Part shown: positions 40,101 through 52,432 of the stretch, one piece after another
Layout: every line of letters starts with the position of its first letter
How positions within the stretch are numbered: position 1 is the stretch's first letter
NCBI GenBank assembly: GCA_027532905.1
Contig: JAPZUA010000002.1
Span: 992,001 to 1,056,000 of the forward strand
Reading direction: 5' to 3'
Source: Magnetospirillum sp.
Lineage (GTDB): Bacteria > Pseudomonadota > Alphaproteobacteria > CACIAM-22H2
Length of the DNA: 64,000 nucleotides
The notes under the pieces: generated by a model
What the model saw: only the letters and a program-made list of their open reading frames with translations
Database searches by the model: none
Told to the model about the DNA's origin: nothing
Position numbers and translations under genes: made by a program

Positions 40101-41971
40101 CGGCCCGCCGGGACCGGCGAGACTGGGGCCGCTGCCGCTTCGATGCGCGCCTGGGCTTCGCGCGTTTCGAGTTGGCGGCGCCACATCTGCGCGTAGACGC
40201 CGTCGGCTGCCTGCAGATCGGCATGGGTCCCACGCTCGACGACCTGGCCCTTGTCGAGTACGACGATCTGGTCGGCGTCCACGACGGTCGAAAGGCGGTG
40301 CGCAATGACCAGCGTGGTCACACCCGCCGAGATCTGGCGCAGCGAATCCTGGATCTCTTTTTCGGTGCGCGTATCGAGCGCGCTGGTGGCTTCGTCGAAC
40401 ACAAGCACTTTCGGGCGCTTCAAGATCGTGCGCGCGATCGACACGCGCTGGCGCTCGCCGCCCGAAAGCTTGAGGCCGCGTTCGCCGACGCGCGATTTGT
40501 AGCCGTCGGGCAGCGCCATCACGAAATCGTGGATGCGCGCGAGCCGGGCCGCCTCTTCCACCTCCGCACGCGTGGCCGACGGGCGCCCGTAGGCGATGTT
40601 GTAGTAGATCGTGTCGTTGAACAGCACGGTGTCCTGCGGCACGATGCCGATCGCGGCCCGCACCGAGCTTTGCGTAACGTCGCGGATGTCCTGGCCGTCG
40701 ATACGGATTGCCCCGCCGTCGATGTCGTAGAAGCGGAACAACAGGCGCGAGATCGTCGATTTGCCGGCCCCGCTTGAGCCGACGATGGCGAGCGTCTTGC
40801 CGGCCGGCACGTCGATATCGAGCCCGTGCAGGATCGGTCGCCGCGCATCGTAGCCGAAATTGACGTTCTCGAAGCGCACATGGCCGCCCGCGACCGCAAG
40901 GTCGGGCGCACCCGGCTTGTCGAGGATCTCGGCTTCCGCGTGCAGCAGGCGGAACATCGACTGCATGTCGATCAGCGCCTGGCGCACTTCGCGATAGACC
41001 ATGCCGAGGAAATTGAGCGGCAGATAGAGCTGAATGAGATACGCGTTCACGAGCACGAAGCCGCCGACTGTCATGTTGCCTGCCGCCACCATCTGGGCCG
41101 CAAGCCACATGACACCGGTGAGCCCGACCGCGATCACAAAGCCCTGCCCGACATTGAGCAGCGACAGCGATGTTTTCGAGAGCACGGCGGCTTTTTCGTA
41201 GGCGTCGAGCGATTTGTCGAAGCGTTGGGCTTCGTGGCGCTCGTTGCCGAAATATTTGACTGTTTCGTAGTTCAGCAGGCTGTCGACAGCTTTGGTCGAG
41301 GCTTCGCCCTCGGCCTCGAGCATCGCGCGCCGATAGCGCAGGCGCCACGCCGTGATCGCAAACGTGTAGGCGACGTAGAGAACGATCGTGGCGAAAGTGA
41401 TGGCGGCAAAGCGCCAATCGTAGAGATACCAGAGCATGCCGCAGACCATCGCGATCTCGAGGATCGTCGGCACGATCTGGAACAGCATGAAATGCAGCAG
41501 ATTCTCGATGCCGGCCGTCCCGCGCTCGATGGCGCGGTTGAGCCCGCCCGTTTGCCGGTCGAGATGGAAGCGCAAGGACAGCCGGTGCAGATGCTGGAAG
41601 GTCTCAAGCGCCACTTGGTGCATCGCCTGATGGGCGACGCGCGCGAACACGATTTCGCGCAGTTCGGTGAAAACCTGGCTCACGACGCGCGCGCCGCCGT
41701 AGGCGAGCACAAATCCGACCGCCACCGACAAGGCGATTTCTGCCCCGCCCGCACTCGACAGCGCATCGACGGCCTGTTTGTAAAACAAAGGGATCACGAT
41801 CGTCGCAAGCTTGGCACCGACCAGCAGCACGACGGCCGACAGCACGCGTACGCGGATTTCGGGCCGCCCTTTGGGCCACAAATACGGCAAAAGCCGCAAA
41901 AGCGCGCGGGATTCGCCCGTAGCTTGGACACCGGGAACGTGAAGCGGATCTGCAGGGCCGACGCGACGCAT
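40097..41971 (-). CDS. Atm1/HMT1-like ABC exporter (half transporter)
   Basis: A 624-aa membrane-ATPase fusion that should act as a homodimer in the inner membrane. Six transmembrane segments occupy residues ~40-330, and the ATPase follows: Walker A GSSGAGKST, signature LSGGERQRVSIARTI, Walker B VLVFDEATSALDT. LNYETVKYFGNE in the membrane domain is the hallmark of the Atm1/HMT1/ABCB7 group, which exports glutathione-linked sulfur or metal species for cytosolic Fe-S assembly or metal detoxification. It is not in an operon. ATG at 41971; the interval to tctC is 143 nt. Confidence 0.92.
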   Translation of the reverse strand: MRRVGPADPLHVPGVQATGESRALLRLLPYLWPKGRPEIRVRVLSAVVLLVGAKLATIVIPLFYKQAVDALSSAGGAEIALSVAVGFVLAYGGARVVSQVFTELREIVFARVAHQAMHQVALETFQHLHRLSLRFHLDRQTGGLNRAIERGTAGIENLLHFMLFQIVPTILEIAMVCGMLWYLYDWRFAAITFATIVLYVAYTFAITAWRLRYRRAMLEAEGEASTKAVDSLLNYETVKYFGNERHEAQRFDKSLDAYEKAAVLSKTSLSLLNVGQGFVIAVGLTGVMWLAAQMVAAGNMTVGGFVLVNAYLIQLYLPLNFLGMVYREVRQALIDMQSMFRLLHAEAEILDKPGAPDLAVAGGHVRFENVNFGYDARRPILHGLDIDVPAGKTLAIVGSSGAGKSTISRLLFRFYDIDGGAIRIDGQDIRDVTQSSVRAAIGIVPQDTVLFNDTIYYNIAYGRPSATRAEVEEAARLARIHDFVMALPDGYKSRVGERGLKLSGGERQRVSIARTILKRPKVLVFDEATSALDTRTEKEIQDSLRQISAGVTTLVIAHRLSTVVDADQIVVLDKGQVVERGTHADLQAADGVYAQMWRRQLETREAQARIEAAAAPVSPVPAGR

Positions 41972-42114
41972 TGCGCCAAGTTAGGCACTATCGATTGTAG
42001 ATACTAGGGTTGCCTGCGCATAATCCACGCAATGCTGGTCTTGCTTAGCGGTAGCGAGGTCGGCTACAGAAACAGTCCAAACTCGGCAACAAAACACTTG
42101 GGAGGTACCCGCCA

Positions 42115-43098
42115 ATGTCGAATTTCGACCTCACCCGTCGCGATGCGCTGAAATACGGCCTTGCCGCCGCTGCAGCCGCCTCGTCCCTGCCCGGCCTCGC
42201 TCAGGCTCAGACGCTCGACCGTCTGCGCATGTATATTCCGGCTGCCCCCGGCGGCGGCTGGGACCAGACCGGCCGCTCGATCGAGCAGGTCATGCGTGCC
42301 GCCGGCATCATGACGAATTTCCAGTTCGACAACGTGCCGGGTGCCGGCGGTGCTGTGGGCCTGCCGCGCTTCCTCGGCATGCGCGGCCAGGGCGACGTGA
42401 TGATGGTCGCTGGCCTCGTGATGGTCGGCTCGCTGATCGCCAACAAGAGCCCGGTCAAGATGACCGACGCCACGCCGCTTGCCCGCCTCACGGGCGAATT
42501 CCAGGCCGTGGTGGTGCCCGCCAACTCGCCGCATCGCGACATGAAGAGCCTTGCCGCCGCCATCCAGGCGAGCCCCGGCGGCGTGTCGTGGGCCGGCGGT
42601 TCGGCCGGCGGTACCGACCATATTCTGGTCGGCATGATCGGCCAGGCGCTCAAAGTCGAGCCCAAGGCGATGAGCTACGTCGCGTTCGCCGGCGGCGGCC
42701 CTGCCCAGGCTGCAATCCTCGGCGGCCAGACCACGGCCGGCGTTTCGGGCTACGGCGAATTCGCCGAGCAGATCAAAGCCGGTCGCATGCGCTGCCTTGC
42801 CATCTCCGCGCCTGCACGCCAGCCCGGCATCGACGCGCCGACGCTGAAGGAACAGGGCATCGACGTGGAACTGGCCAACTGGCGCGGCGTGTTCGCCGCC
42901 CCCGGCGTGTCGCCGGCACAGCGTACCGTGCTGTTGGGCCTCGTCGATCGCATGGTCAAGTCGAGCCAGTGGAAGGAAGAGTGCGAGAAGCGCGACTGGA
43001 CGCAGATCTACATGACCGGCGACGAGTTCGGCCGCTATGTGGTGAGCGAAGTCACGCGCGTCGAGGCGATCCTGCGCGGCCTTGGCCTTGCCACCTAA
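42115..43098 (+). CDS. tctC: Tripartite tricarboxylate transporter substrate-binding protein (TctC)
   Basis: A 327-aa periplasmic receptor of the Bug/TctC family. It has a signal (DALKYGLAAAAAASSLPGLAQA) and family motifs IPAAPGGGWDQTGR (the substrate carboxylate loop), VPGAGGAVGLPRF, GGVSWAGGSAGGTDH and GYGEFAEQIKAGRMR. A perfect GGGAGG site precedes the ATG. First gene of tctCBA; a long hairpin separates it from tctB. The substrate is a carboxylate but cannot be named. Confidence 0.94.
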   Translation: MSNFDLTRRDALKYGLAAAAAASSLPGLAQAQTLDRLRMYIPAAPGGGWDQTGRSIEQVMRAAGIMTNFQFDNVPGAGGAVGLPRFLGMRGQGDVMMVAGLVMVGSLIANKSPVKMTDATPLARLTGEFQAVVVPANSPHRDMKSLAAAIQASPGGVSWAGGSAGGTDHILVGMIGQALKVEPKAMSYVAFAGGGPAQAAILGGQTTAGVSGYGEFAEQIKAGRMRCLAISAPARQPGIDAPTLKEQGIDVELANWRGVFAAPGVSPAQRTVLLGLVDRMVKSSQWKEECEKRDWTQIYMTGDEFGRYVVSEVTRVEAILRGLGLAT

Positions 43099-43121
43099 AC
43101 AAGCCTAAAATGTGCCGATAA

Positions 43122-43158
43122 CGGCGCCGAGCAGCCCGCCTGCGGCTGCTCGGCGCCG
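43122..43158 (+). terminator. 15-bp hairpin between tctC and tctB
   Basis: A perfect 15-bp stem (CGGCGCCGAGCAGCC with its complement) and a 7-nt loop lie 24 nt after tctC. The downstream side (CTCTTGTCTT) is only mildly T-rich. It probably limits read-through into tctBA or stabilises the tctC message. Confidence 0.65.
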
Positions 43159-43184
43159 CTCTTGTCTTCCCGGGGGGGATGAAT

Positions 43185-43652
43185 ATGCGTTTGGTGCCTG
43201 AAATCTGGGTCGGCGTTGCCGTCCTGGCCTTTGCAGCCATTGTCTTCCAGCAAAGCACCGCCATTCCCGTCTCGCCGCTCTATGCGCGCGTCGGCCCCAC
43301 CTTCGTTCCTTACGCGACCGCTTTCGCGCTCGGCATTCTCGGCGTCTTTCTGTTGATCGCCGGACTGCGCGGCGGCTGGAGCGGCGACGATCCCGAAATC
43401 GCCTTGCCGGTCGATTGGCGCAGCTTCCGCTGGCTGCTGCTCGGCCTCGCCCTCAACGTCGTACTGATCGACCAGCTCGGGTTCATCATCGCGTCGTGCT
43501 TGCTGTTCGTGTGCACGGCGCGCTGCTTTGGCAGCCGCAAGCCGCATGTCGATTTGGGATTGGGCTTCGTGCTCGCGACCGTCGCCTTTGTCGGCTTCGC
43601 CAAGGGTCTTGGCATCAATATCGGGTCGGGCCCGATCGAGGCATTGTTCTAG
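43185..43652 (+). CDS. tctB: Tripartite tricarboxylate transporter small permease (TctB)
   Basis: A 155-aa inner-membrane protein with four hydrophobic segments, the size and topology of TctB; sequence conservation in this family is low, so the position between tctC and tctA is the main evidence. The ATG at 43185 is preferred over one at 43179 because the G-rich ribosome site (seven G) ends at 43178, giving a normal 6-nt spacing only for the later ATG. tctA starts 2 nt after its stop. Confidence 0.85.
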   Translation: MRLVPEIWVGVAVLAFAAIVFQQSTAIPVSPLYARVGPTFVPYATAFALGILGVFLLIAGLRGGWSGDDPEIALPVDWRSFRWLLLGLALNVVLIDQLGFIIASCLLFVCTARCFGSRKPHVDLGLGFVLATVAFVGFAKGLGINIGSGPIEALF

Positions 43653-43654
43653 CC

Positions 43655-45148
43655 ATGGATACGCTGTCGCAGCTGCTGAACGGCTTTGCCGTCGCCCTCA
43701 CGCCGATCAATCTGATGTTCGCGCTGATCGGCACGTTCCTGGGCACGGCCATCGGCGTGCTGCCCGGCATCGGGCCGGCGCTGACCATCGCACTCCTGCT
43801 GCCGATCACCTTCAAGGTCGATCCGACGGGCGCTTTCATCCTGTTCGCGGGCATCTATTACGGTGCGATGTATGGCGGCTCGACGACCTCGATCCTGCTG
43901 AACACGCCGGGCGAGAGTGCGACGATCGTGACCGCGCTCGAAGGCAACCGAATGGCTAAGCGCGGGCGCGCCGGGGCCGCCCTTGCGACGGCGGCCATCG
44001 GCTCGTTCGTGGCCGGTACCATAGGCACGGTCGGCATCACGTTCCTGGCGCCAATCGTCGTGGAACTCGCCCTCAAGTTCGGCCCGGCAGAATATTTCTG
44101 CCTGATGACTCTGGCCTTCGTGACTGTATCGGCCGTACTCGGCAATTCGACCGTGCGCGGCCTCGTGTCGCTGTTTTTCGGCATCTGGCTCGGGCTTATC
44201 GGCATCGATCTGCAAACCGGCCAGCCGCGCTTCACCTTCGGCCTGATCGAGTTGCTCGACGGCATCAACGTGATCGTCGTTGCGGTCGGCCTGTTTGCGG
44301 TCGGCGAAACCTTGTGGCTCGCCTCGCGCCACGCGCACGGCAAGGACGAGCTCTTGCCGCTGTCGGGCTCGCTGTGGATGACGCGCGAGGAATGGAAACG
44401 CAGCTGGAAACCGTGGCTGCGCGGGACGGGTCTCGGCTTCTCGATCGGTGCCCTGCCGGCGGGCGGCGCTGAAATCCCGACCTTCCTGTCGTACTATCTC
44501 GAAAAGAAGCTCTCGCTCAAACCCGAAGAATTCGGCAACGGCGCCATCGAAGGCGTGGCCGGCCCCGAGGCCGCCAACAACGCGTCGGCCGCAGGCGTGC
44601 TGGTGCCGATGCTTACGCTCGGTCTGCCGACCTCGGCCACGGCCGCCATCATGCTGTCGGCGTTCCAAAGCTACGGCATCCAGCCAGGACCTCTGCTGTT
44701 CCAGACCCAGGCCAATCTCGTCTGGGGTCTCATCGCCTCGCTCTACATCGCCAATGTGATGCTGCTGGTCATGAACCTGCCGCTGGTACCGCTGTGGGTG
44801 AAGATCCTCGCCGTGCCCAAGCCCTGGCTCTATGGCGGTATTCTCTTGTTCGCCACGATCGGCACCTACGGCATCAGCCAGAGCGTGATCGACCTCATGC
44901 TGCTCTACGCGGTCGGCATTGCGGGCTATTTCATGCGCCGCTTCGACTTCCCGGCCGCCCCCGTAATCATCGGCATGATCTTAGGGCCCCTCGCCGAACA
45001 GGAACTGCGCCGCGCGCTGACGATTAGCCAAGGCGACTGGACCGTGTTCTTGACGCGGCCTTTGTCGGCGACACTGCTGGTCTTGGCCGCCGCCGCCCTC
45101 TTGGGCCCGCACATCTACGCCTACATGGCCAAGCGCCGCGCGGCTTAA
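43655..45148 (+). CDS. tctA: Tripartite tricarboxylate transporter large permease (TctA)
   Basis: A 497-aa, about 12-helix secondary transporter. Family signatures are [41 protein letters not shown] (duplicated carboxylate-binding loop), and [15 protein letters not shown] with [13 protein letters not shown] in the second half. The length is typical (about 500). Imports the substrate handed over by TctC using an ion gradient. Ends 4 nt from the convergent TAXI-type permease gene. Confidence 0.95.
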   Translation: MDTLSQLLNGFAVALTPINLMFALIGTFLGTAIGVLPGIGPALTIALLLPITFKVDPTGAFILFAGIYYGAMYGGSTTSILLNTPGESATIVTALEGNRMAKRGRAGAALATAAIGSFVAGTIGTVGITFLAPIVVELALKFGPAEYFCLMTLAFVTVSAVLGNSTVRGLVSLFFGIWLGLIGIDLQTGQPRFTFGLIELLDGINVIVVAVGLFAVGETLWLASRHAHGKDELLPLSGSLWMTREEWKRSWKPWLRGTGLGFSIGALPAGGAEIPTFLSYYLEKKLSLKPEEFGNGAIEGVAGPEAANNASAAGVLVPMLTLGLPTSATAAIMLSAFQSYGIQPGPLLFQTQANLVWGLIASLYIANVMLLVMNLPLVPLWVKILAVPKPWLYGGILLFATIGTYGISQSVIDLMLLYAVGIAGYFMRRFDFPAAPVIIGMILGPLAEQELRRALTISQGDWTVFLTRPLSATLLVLAAAALLGPHIYAYMAKRRAA

Positions 45149-45152
45149 CCGA

Positions 45153-47519
45153 TCAAGCTGCCGACACGGTCTTCCGGGTTCGCATCCAATGCAGGCCGAG
45201 CCCGCTCGCCAATAGGACAAGGCCCGCCAAGTCGGCGCGCGCGTCGGCGGCGATCAGCAGTATGCCGCCCAAGAGCGACAGCACGCGTTCGATCGCGGTC
45301 GCGTGCTGGCGCGCATAGCCGGTGATCCCCACGCATAGGCCGACGAGCGCCAAGCACGAGGTGATCGTTGTTTCGAAAATGCCCCACCAATCGCCCACAT
45401 CTTCGGGCCATTTGCCTTCGGGCGTGAGCATCAATAGCTGCAGCCCTTCGGGCGTGAGGCAGAACATCAACGGCACGAGGAATGCCGGCAGCGTGTATTT
45501 CCAGGCCTGGATCATGGTCGGGAACGGGCGGCCGCCGCAGATAGCCGAGGCTGCAAACGGCGCCAAGGCCGTCGGCGGCGACACGTCGGCAAGGACCGCG
45601 TAGTAGAACATGAACATGTGCGCAGCCGGTGCCGGGATGCCGACATTGACGAGGGCGGGGACGAGCATCACGGCGGCGATGATGTAGCTTGCCGTGACGG
45701 GTACGGCGAGCCCCAGCACCCACATGGCAAGAGCCGCAAGCCCGATCACCGGCAGGCGTTCGCCGCCGCCGACGGCCACGATGATCGAGGACAGCGTCAG
45801 GCCAAGGCCCGTCAGATTGACGATGCCGACGATGAGACCCGCGCACGCGCACGTGGCGATGATGCCGAGCGTGCCGCGGGTTCCGTCCGTAATAGCCTCG
45901 ATCATGCGCGTTGCGGCCGGATCGGGCTCGCGGCCTGCGCGCATAGCCAACACAGCCTGCACGCCCGACACCAGGATCGCCACGACCATGCCCCAGAAGA
46001 TCGACGCCGAAATACGCCCGTCGAACAATTCGTCGAGATTCATCGCCTCGGGGAGTGCGGTCGAGCCGAACGCCCAGGCGAGCACGCCCGCAACCGTGCC
46101 CGCCGCGAAGGCCGACATGGTCACGAGACGGCTTTCCATACGCACCATCGACAGCATGAACGCGATCGCGATCGACCAGAACACGGCGAGGAACGAGGTG
46201 AATCCAAGCACGAGGAAAAACGCGATCGCCGCCAAAGACAGGAAATGGTAGCCCTGCGAAATCGTAAGCTGCCACAGCGACGCGTCCGACGTCTTGATGG
46301 CTTTGATGTTGAGGCTGCGCGAATCGGCCTCGGTCATCAGCCAGCACGACACGTAGTAGAGAATCGTCGGGATCGTCGCGTAGATCAGCACGACGAGATA
46401 TTCGATATCGAGATATTCGGCGATGATGAACGCCGCGGCGCCCAATGTCGGCGGCGACAAGGTGGCGCCAATGCCGGCCGCCGAGAGCATGCCGCCCGCC
46501 ACGGTCGGCGGATAACCCGCTTTGCGTAGCATGGGCCACGCGAGCGAGGCGACCGTCACGGTCGTTGCCACGCCAGAGCCCGAGACGGTGCCGAGCAGGA
46601 AGCCCGATGCCACGACCGCACGGCCCGGGGCCGATGGCGACGGTTTTTTGCCGAACAGCGCAAACGCCCAATCGATGAAAAATTTGCCCGCCCCGCCGCG
46701 GTCGAGTACGGCCCCATATAGAGTGAACAGGATGATGAAGGTCGCAGCCACGTCCATCGGCGTCGCGAAGATGCCTTCAAGCGTCAGATAGTTCTGGCCG
46801 ATGATCCGGTTTATCGAAAAGCCGCGATGGTCGAACGGCTCGGGGATCGACGGCCCGAAATATCCGTAAAGCAGAATAAGGACCGTAATCGCGGGCAGAA
46901 TCCAGCCGATCGTGCGCCTTGTCCCCTCGAGAATGAGCAGGATCAGCGTGCCGCCGAGCACGAGTTCGTCGGCCGTCGGGCGCGTCGGGCGCGTTTTGTA
47001 GGATTCGATGTTGGCGGCCAGATACCAAGCCGTCCACAGCGCGAAGCCGACGAAAATCCAGTCGATAAGCTGCGTGCGCGAAAGGATGCGGCTCGAAACG
47101 ATGAGCGGATAGGCGGCAAAACACAGCGCGACAATGATGAGCAGACCGCCCGCAAACGGGCTGCGCTCGAAAATGCGGCCCTCGAGATAGAGCACGTACA
47201 TGGCCCCGACGCCGAGCAGCGCTACGCACCATTCTTCGATCGTCGCGCGGCGCGTTTCTTTGGCGTCGCGCAGCAGCGGGTACAGCACAAAGATCAACGC
47301 CAGCGCCACGCCGAGGAAGCTCGAGCGATAGACCGTCGTGTTGATCGAAAACTGCGTCCAGTAGAGCGAATAGGCGCCAAGCCCGAATGCGACGGCGCCG
47401 GTGAGCCACCCGAGCCAGCCGGTCAGGCGTTTGGCGGGGCCGCCTTCGCTGTCCGAGGAAAGACGCTCGAGTTCTTCAGCCGACAATTCGACCTTGTCGG
47501 CGGCATTCGGATTGACCAT
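45153..47519 (-). CDS. TRAP transporter fused permease (4TM/12TM), TAXI type
   Basis: A 788-aa membrane protein in which the small (DctQ-like) and large (DctM-like) TRAP subunits are fused, as is usual for transporters using a TAXI receptor. The first ~230 residues hold several helices. The large part contains GTVSGSGVATTVTVASLAWP, GGMLSAAGIGATLSPPTLGAAAF and VLADVSPPTALAPFAASAI. The ATG at 47519 begins a short acidic N-terminus (VELSAEELERLSSDSE); the frame open to 47666 is unlikely to be used. It lies downstream of the TAXI receptor gene with a terminator-like hairpin between. Confidence 0.93.
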   Translation of the reverse strand: MVNPNAADKVELSAEELERLSSDSEGGPAKRLTGWLGWLTGAVAFGLGAYSLYWTQFSINTTVYRSSFLGVALALIFVLYPLLRDAKETRRATIEEWCVALLGVGAMYVLYLEGRIFERSPFAGGLLIIVALCFAAYPLIVSSRILSRTQLIDWIFVGFALWTAWYLAANIESYKTRPTRPTADELVLGGTLILLILEGTRRTIGWILPAITVLILLYGYFGPSIPEPFDHRGFSINRIIGQNYLTLEGIFATPMDVAATFIILFTLYGAVLDRGGAGKFFIDWAFALFGKKPSPSAPGRAVVASGFLLGTVSGSGVATTVTVASLAWPMLRKAGYPPTVAGGMLSAAGIGATLSPPTLGAAAFIIAEYLDIEYLVVLIYATIPTILYYVSCWLMTEADSRSLNIKAIKTSDASLWQLTISQGYHFLSLAAIAFFLVLGFTSFLAVFWSIAIAFMLSMVRMESRLVTMSAFAAGTVAGVLAWAFGSTALPEAMNLDELFDGRISASIFWGMVVAILVSGVQAVLAMRAGREPDPAATRMIEAITDGTRGTLGIIATCACAGLIVGIVNLTGLGLTLSSIIVAVGGGERLPVIGLAALAMWVLGLAVPVTASYIIAAVMLVPALVNVGIPAPAAHMFMFYYAVLADVSPPTALAPFAASAICGGRPFPTMIQAWKYTLPAFLVPLMFCLTPEGLQLLMLTPEGKWPEDVGDWWGIFETTITSCLALVGLCVGITGYARQHATAIERVLSLLGGILLIAADARADLAGLVLLASGLGLHWMRTRKTVSAA

Positions 47520-47627
47520 CGGCGGCAACTTCCCTCGAAATTGGCGACAGCCCGCATCTGCGGCGGGTCTTCGCCCTCTACCCTGTTCGATACTTATGGA
47601 AGAAGAAACGCCGGAATGAAAACAAAA

Positions 47628-47656
47628 AAGACCCGGAACCAGAGGTTCCGGGTCTT
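47628..47656 (-). terminator. Rho-independent terminator/attenuator after the TAXI receptor gene
   Basis: A perfect 13-bp stem (AAGACCCGGAACC/GGTTCCGGGTCTT) with a 3-nt loop is followed on the minus strand by a T-rich tail (complement of AACAAAAAA). It lies 26 nt after the receptor stop and about 110 nt before the permease start, so it should stop most transcripts after the receptor gene and let a fraction through. Confidence 0.8.
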
Positions 47657-47682
47657 CGCCATTCACCCCATCCGATGGGGGT

Positions 47683-48657
47683 TTAGGACATTGAGATGCC
47701 CTTCGAGCGGTAGAAAGCTTCCGCCGCCGGATGGAACGGCACGGCCGACTTGCCGGCCGCCGTCTGCAGCGTGAGCTTGCGCGCTTCGGGATGGATCCCC
47801 TGCACTTCCGTGAGGTTGTTGAAGATCGTCTCGAGCATCGAAGTGACCATGGCGTTGGGAAGCTTGGTCGGCACGATCAAAACGTTGGCAACGCCGAGGC
47901 CGCCCAGCGCTTCTGTCTGGTTGGCGTAGGAGCCGGCCGCCAGATTGAACGGGCGGTAGAGGCCTGGCCACTTGGCGTCGAGCACCGCGAATTCAGCGGT
48001 CGTCGGGATGAAGCGGATCGGCGGTTGGCCGCCGGTCGCAAGCTCGCGCACCGCCGCCGTCGGGATGCCGCCGATCCAGAAGAACGCGGCGATCTTGCCG
48101 TCCTTGAGGGCACCGGCCGATTCCGCGACGCCGAGATTGTCGCGCGTGATGTCGCGCATTTCGTTGAGACCGCTCGCCGCGATCACGCGGTCGGCGATCG
48201 ATTCGGTCGACGAACCGGCCGAACCCACCGAAATGCGCCTGCCGCGCATCTGGGCAACGGTCGTCACGTTCGAGGACTGGCTCGCCACGACATGCAGGAA
48301 CGAATCGTACAGCATGCCAATGACGCGGATATCCTGCTTGCCGTCGGCCTTGTAGGCACCCTCGCCGATCATGCCGTCGTAAGCGCTGTCCATCGTCGAG
48401 AAGCCGAGTTCGGCATCGCCCGAGTGCAGCAGTTTGACGTTGTCGACCGAACCGCCGGTGACCTGCGAGGTCGCCTGCGTGTTGGTCATCTTTTCGGCAA
48501 ACAGCTTCGCCAAGCCGCCGCCATAGGGGTAGAACACCCCACCCGTGCCGCCGGTCACGACGGTGATGCGGCGACGCCCTTGGGCAATTGCCGGGGCTGC
48601 GAGCAGGCTGGCGGCTGCGGCACCCATCGCGAGTGCGGAACGACGATTAATGGTCAT
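47683..48657 (-). CDS. TAXI-family TRAP transporter solute receptor
   Basis: A 324-aa periplasmic receptor: signal peptide (NRRSALAMGAAAASLLAAPAIAQ), then ITVVTGGTGGVFYPYGGGLAKLF, the family-defining Gly-rich start. SVDNVKLLHSGDAELGFS and MRGRRISVGSAGSSTESIADRVI follow. GGGAGG precedes the ATG at 48657; a longer frame to 49032 crosses coxG and is not used. First gene of a two-gene TRAP operon, divergent from the cox cluster across 160 nt. Confidence 0.93.
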   Translation of the reverse strand: MTINRRSALAMGAAAASLLAAPAIAQGRRRITVVTGGTGGVFYPYGGGLAKLFAEKMTNTQATSQVTGGSVDNVKLLHSGDAELGFSTMDSAYDGMIGEGAYKADGKQDIRVIGMLYDSFLHVVASQSSNVTTVAQMRGRRISVGSAGSSTESIADRVIAASGLNEMRDITRDNLGVAESAGALKDGKIAAFFWIGGIPTAAVRELATGGQPPIRFIPTTAEFAVLDAKWPGLYRPFNLAAGSYANQTEALGGLGVANVLIVPTKLPNAMVTSMLETIFNNLTEVQGIHPEARKLTLQTAAGKSAVPFHPAAEAFYRSKGISMS

Positions 48658-48817
48658 CTTGGAAAACCTCCCTGTTGCGGCGCGTCCGCGCCTGCGGTTT
48701 TGTTCAACGCAAAAATGGCGTCGAAACACCCTGGTACTCGGTGGTGTTAATATGGGAAACTTGTGTCGCTTTTCCACCAATATTTTGCGCAAATGGCGCA
48801 AATGAGCGGGCATCTCC

Positions 48818-49414
48818 ATGAATCTTAGCGGCGAATACCGGCTTCCCCTGCCCCGGACTGTGGTTTGGGACGGTCTCAATGATCCCGAGATCCTCAAACA
48901 ATGCATTCCGGGTTGCGAGGAACTGACCAAAACCGAGGATAACGGCTTTGCAGCCAAGGTCGGTCTCAAGATCGGCCCGATGACCGCGCGGTTTACGGGC
49001 AAGGTGACGCTGTCGGACATCGACCCGCCCAACGGCTACAAGATCGCGGGCGAAGGCCAGGGCGGGGTTGCCGGCTTCGGCAAGGGCTCAGCCATCGTGA
49101 AGCTGGCCGAGGACGGTGCGGGCGGCACGATCCTCACCTACACGGCCGACAGCCAGGTCGGCGGCAAAATGGCGCAGCTCGGCTCGCGCCTCATCGATGC
49201 GACAGCCAAAAAACTGGCCGATGAATTTTTCGGGAAGTTTGCTGCGACCGTCGCACCGCCGGCAGCGGCCGAAGCGCCTACCGCAATTGCGGACGAAACG
49301 CCGCAAACGCCCGCAATTTCGGCACCGCAAAGCGGCGGTCTGCCGCAGAGCGTGTGGATCGCAGCCTTGGTGGCGGCGGTCGCGATCGTGCTGTGGATGG
49401 TGTTGCGCGGTTGA
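48818..49414 (+). CDS. coxG: CoxG-family protein (carbon monoxide dehydrogenase subunit G)
   Basis: A 198-aa protein with a START-like SRPBCC domain (residues 1-145: [49 protein letters not shown]), a Pro/Ala-rich linker and a C-terminal transmembrane helix ([16 protein letters not shown]). CoxG of carboxydotrophs anchors CO dehydrogenase to the membrane and links it to quinones, which fits the tail anchor. It begins the cox cluster, 84 nt before coxS on the same strand. Confidence 0.93.
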   Translation: MNLSGEYRLPLPRTVVWDGLNDPEILKQCIPGCEELTKTEDNGFAAKVGLKIGPMTARFTGKVTLSDIDPPNGYKIAGEGQGGVAGFGKGSAIVKLAEDGAGGTILTYTADSQVGGKMAQLGSRLIDATAKKLADEFFGKFAATVAPPAAAEAPTAIADETPQTPAISAPQSGGLPQSVWIAALVAAVAIVLWMVLRG

Positions 49415-49498
49415 CGCTTGACGGCGGACCCAAGCACCCCCAACACTGCGACCCAACCGAACCAAAAATCATCGAACGAAACATCAAGGGGAGAGACG

Positions 49499-49972
49499 AT
49501 GGCCAAGATTTCGCTGACCGTAAACGGCAAGAAGGTTTCCGCCGAGGTCGAAGGCCGCACGCTGCTGGTGCAGGTGCTGCGCGAAAAACTCGGCATGACC
49601 GGCACGCATGTGGGCTGCGACACCAGCCAATGCGGCGCATGCGTCGTGCATATCGACGGCAAGTCGGTCAAATCGTGCACGGTGCTGGCGGCCCAGGCCG
49701 ACGGCACGTCCGTCACGACGATCGAAGGGCTTGCCAACGGCAACGAACTTCACCCGATGCAGGCGGCGTTCAAGGAACATCACGGCCTGCAATGCGGCTT
49801 CTGCACGCCCGGCATGGTCATGAGCGCCATCGAGCTTGCCAAGCACAATTCCAATCCGAGCGAACACGACGTGCGCGAGTGGCTCGAAGGCAATATCTGC
49901 CGCTGCACGGGCTACCACAACATCGTCAAAGCGGTGCAAGCCGGCGCTCAAGCGATGGCCGCCGCGAAATAA
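49499..49972 (+). CDS. coxS: Aerobic CODH-type small subunit (two 2Fe-2S clusters)
   Basis: A 157-aa iron-sulfur subunit. The plant-ferredoxin-type cluster has cysteines in [13 protein letters not shown] plus a later Cys (KSCTVLA), and the helical cluster domain has CGFCTPGM and [10 protein letters not shown]. These carry electrons from the Mo cofactor of CoxL to the FAD of CoxM. The ATG at 49499 follows AAGGGGAG; in-frame upstream residues do not match the family. Length is typical. Order here is S-L-M rather than the M-S-L of classic carboxydotrophs. Confidence 0.96.
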   Translation: MAKISLTVNGKKVSAEVEGRTLLVQVLREKLGMTGTHVGCDTSQCGACVVHIDGKSVKSCTVLAAQADGTSVTTIEGLANGNELHPMQAAFKEHHGLQCGFCTPGMVMSAIELAKHNSNPSEHDVREWLEGNICRCTGYHNIVKAVQAGAQAMAAAK

Positions 49973-50025
49973 ACTCGACAAGCGAATAATCGCGCAAACG
50001 CGAAACGCTGCAGGGAGAAACGCAC

Positions 50026-52398
<2,373 letters not shown>

Positions 52399-52432
52399 AC
52401 CGCCCCAATCTGATCGAACAAGGAGATTTGCG

